DNA from: Clostridia bacterium
GTDB lineage: Bacteria > Bacillota > Clostridia > Christensenellales > Aristaeellaceae
DNA: 5,636 nucleotides
Direction: 5' to 3'
NCBI GenBank assembly: GCA_900754755.1
Contig: CAAEEC010000338.1
Location: 1 to 5,636 of the forward strand
Shown piece after piece: positions 5,485 to 5,636 of this stretch. The notes under the pieces are model-generated. The model saw only the letters and a list, made by a program, of their open reading frames with translations. It had not been told where the DNA came from and did no database searches. Within the stretch, counting starts at the first letter, position 1. Every line of letters begins with the position of its first letter. The position numbers and the translations under genes were made by a program.

Positions 5485-5636
5485 ATGTTTGATTACAAAA
5501 CCTCTGGCACCTGTTCCCGGATGATTCATATCGACGCGGATGGCGGCGTCATCCGCCGCGTTGTGTTCGATGGCGGTTGCGTCGGCAACCTTCAGGGCGT
5601 TTCTCGCCTAGTAGAAGGCATGCCGGTGGAAGAAGC
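5485..5636 (+). CDS. TSCPD-domain protein (TIGR03905-like), partial, cut by the right edge
   Basis: The first 50 codons of a small protein, open to the window end. The sequence YKTSGTCSRMIHIDADG, then VVFDGGCVGNLQGVSRLVEGM fits the short stand-alone TSCPD family (about 80-90 residues) found widely in Clostridia. The two conserved cysteines, Cys10 and Cys32, and the GGCxGNLQG motif are present. The TSCPD domain is also known as a C-terminal extension of class II (B12-dependent) ribonucleotide reductases and has been proposed to bind metal or nucleic acid. The function of the stand-alone form is not established. The gene has its own promoter and a modest ribosome binding site, and belongs to a separate unit from the sugar operon. 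Confidence 0.88.
   Translation, partial: MFDYKTSGTCSRMIHIDADGGVIRRVVFDGGCVGNLQGVSRLVEGMPVEE

Overview
The window (about 57% G+C by eye) looks like a chromosome segment of a Bacillota bacterium of the class Clostridia, probably a gut or other anaerobic lineage. Supporting signs are strong GGAGG-type ribosome binding sites, textbook sigma-A promoters with 17-nt spacers, T-rich intrinsic terminators, a CCA-encoded tRNA-Lys, and the start of a stand-alone TSCPD-domain protein, a family common in Clostridia. No phage, insertion sequence, CRISPR or plasmid signal is visible. The exact lineage cannot be told from the sequence alone.

Layout. (1) 1-1422: two divergently transcribed genes for exported proteins. 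The minus-strand one runs off the left edge. The plus-strand one carries a signal peptide, a Pro/Glu/Ser linker and three SH3-like repeats. A long hairpin at 1453-1504 closes this block. (2) 1641-2151: a minus-strand MarR-type winged-helix regulator with a perfect consensus promoter. (3) 2190-2365: a tRNA-Lys(CUU) with its own perfect consensus promoter, back-to-back with the regulator's, and a strong hairpin terminator that also faces the end of the next gene. (4) 2431-3270: a minus-strand AraC-type regulator, divergent from a two-gene operon at 3396-5308. The operon encodes a xylose-isomerase-like TIM-barrel epimerase/isomerase and a Gfo/Idh/MocA NAD(P)-dependent dehydrogenase, and ends at a strong intrinsic terminator. 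(5) 5416-5636: a perfect sigma-A promoter and the first 50 codons of a TSCPD-domain protein, cut by the right edge.

How they may work together. The one clear functional unit is the AraC regulator plus the epimerase/dehydrogenase operon. These protein classes are typical of local sugar, polyol or inositol catabolic modules in which the AraC protein senses a ligand and switches on the divergent operon. The substrate cannot be read from the sequence, and no transporter or kinase is present in the window. The SH3 pair probably acts outside the membrane. The MarR regulator, the tRNA and the TSCPD protein appear to be independent transcription units. I see no clearly novel system; the best leads are the regulator-linked oxidoreductive sugar module and the divergent exported pair.
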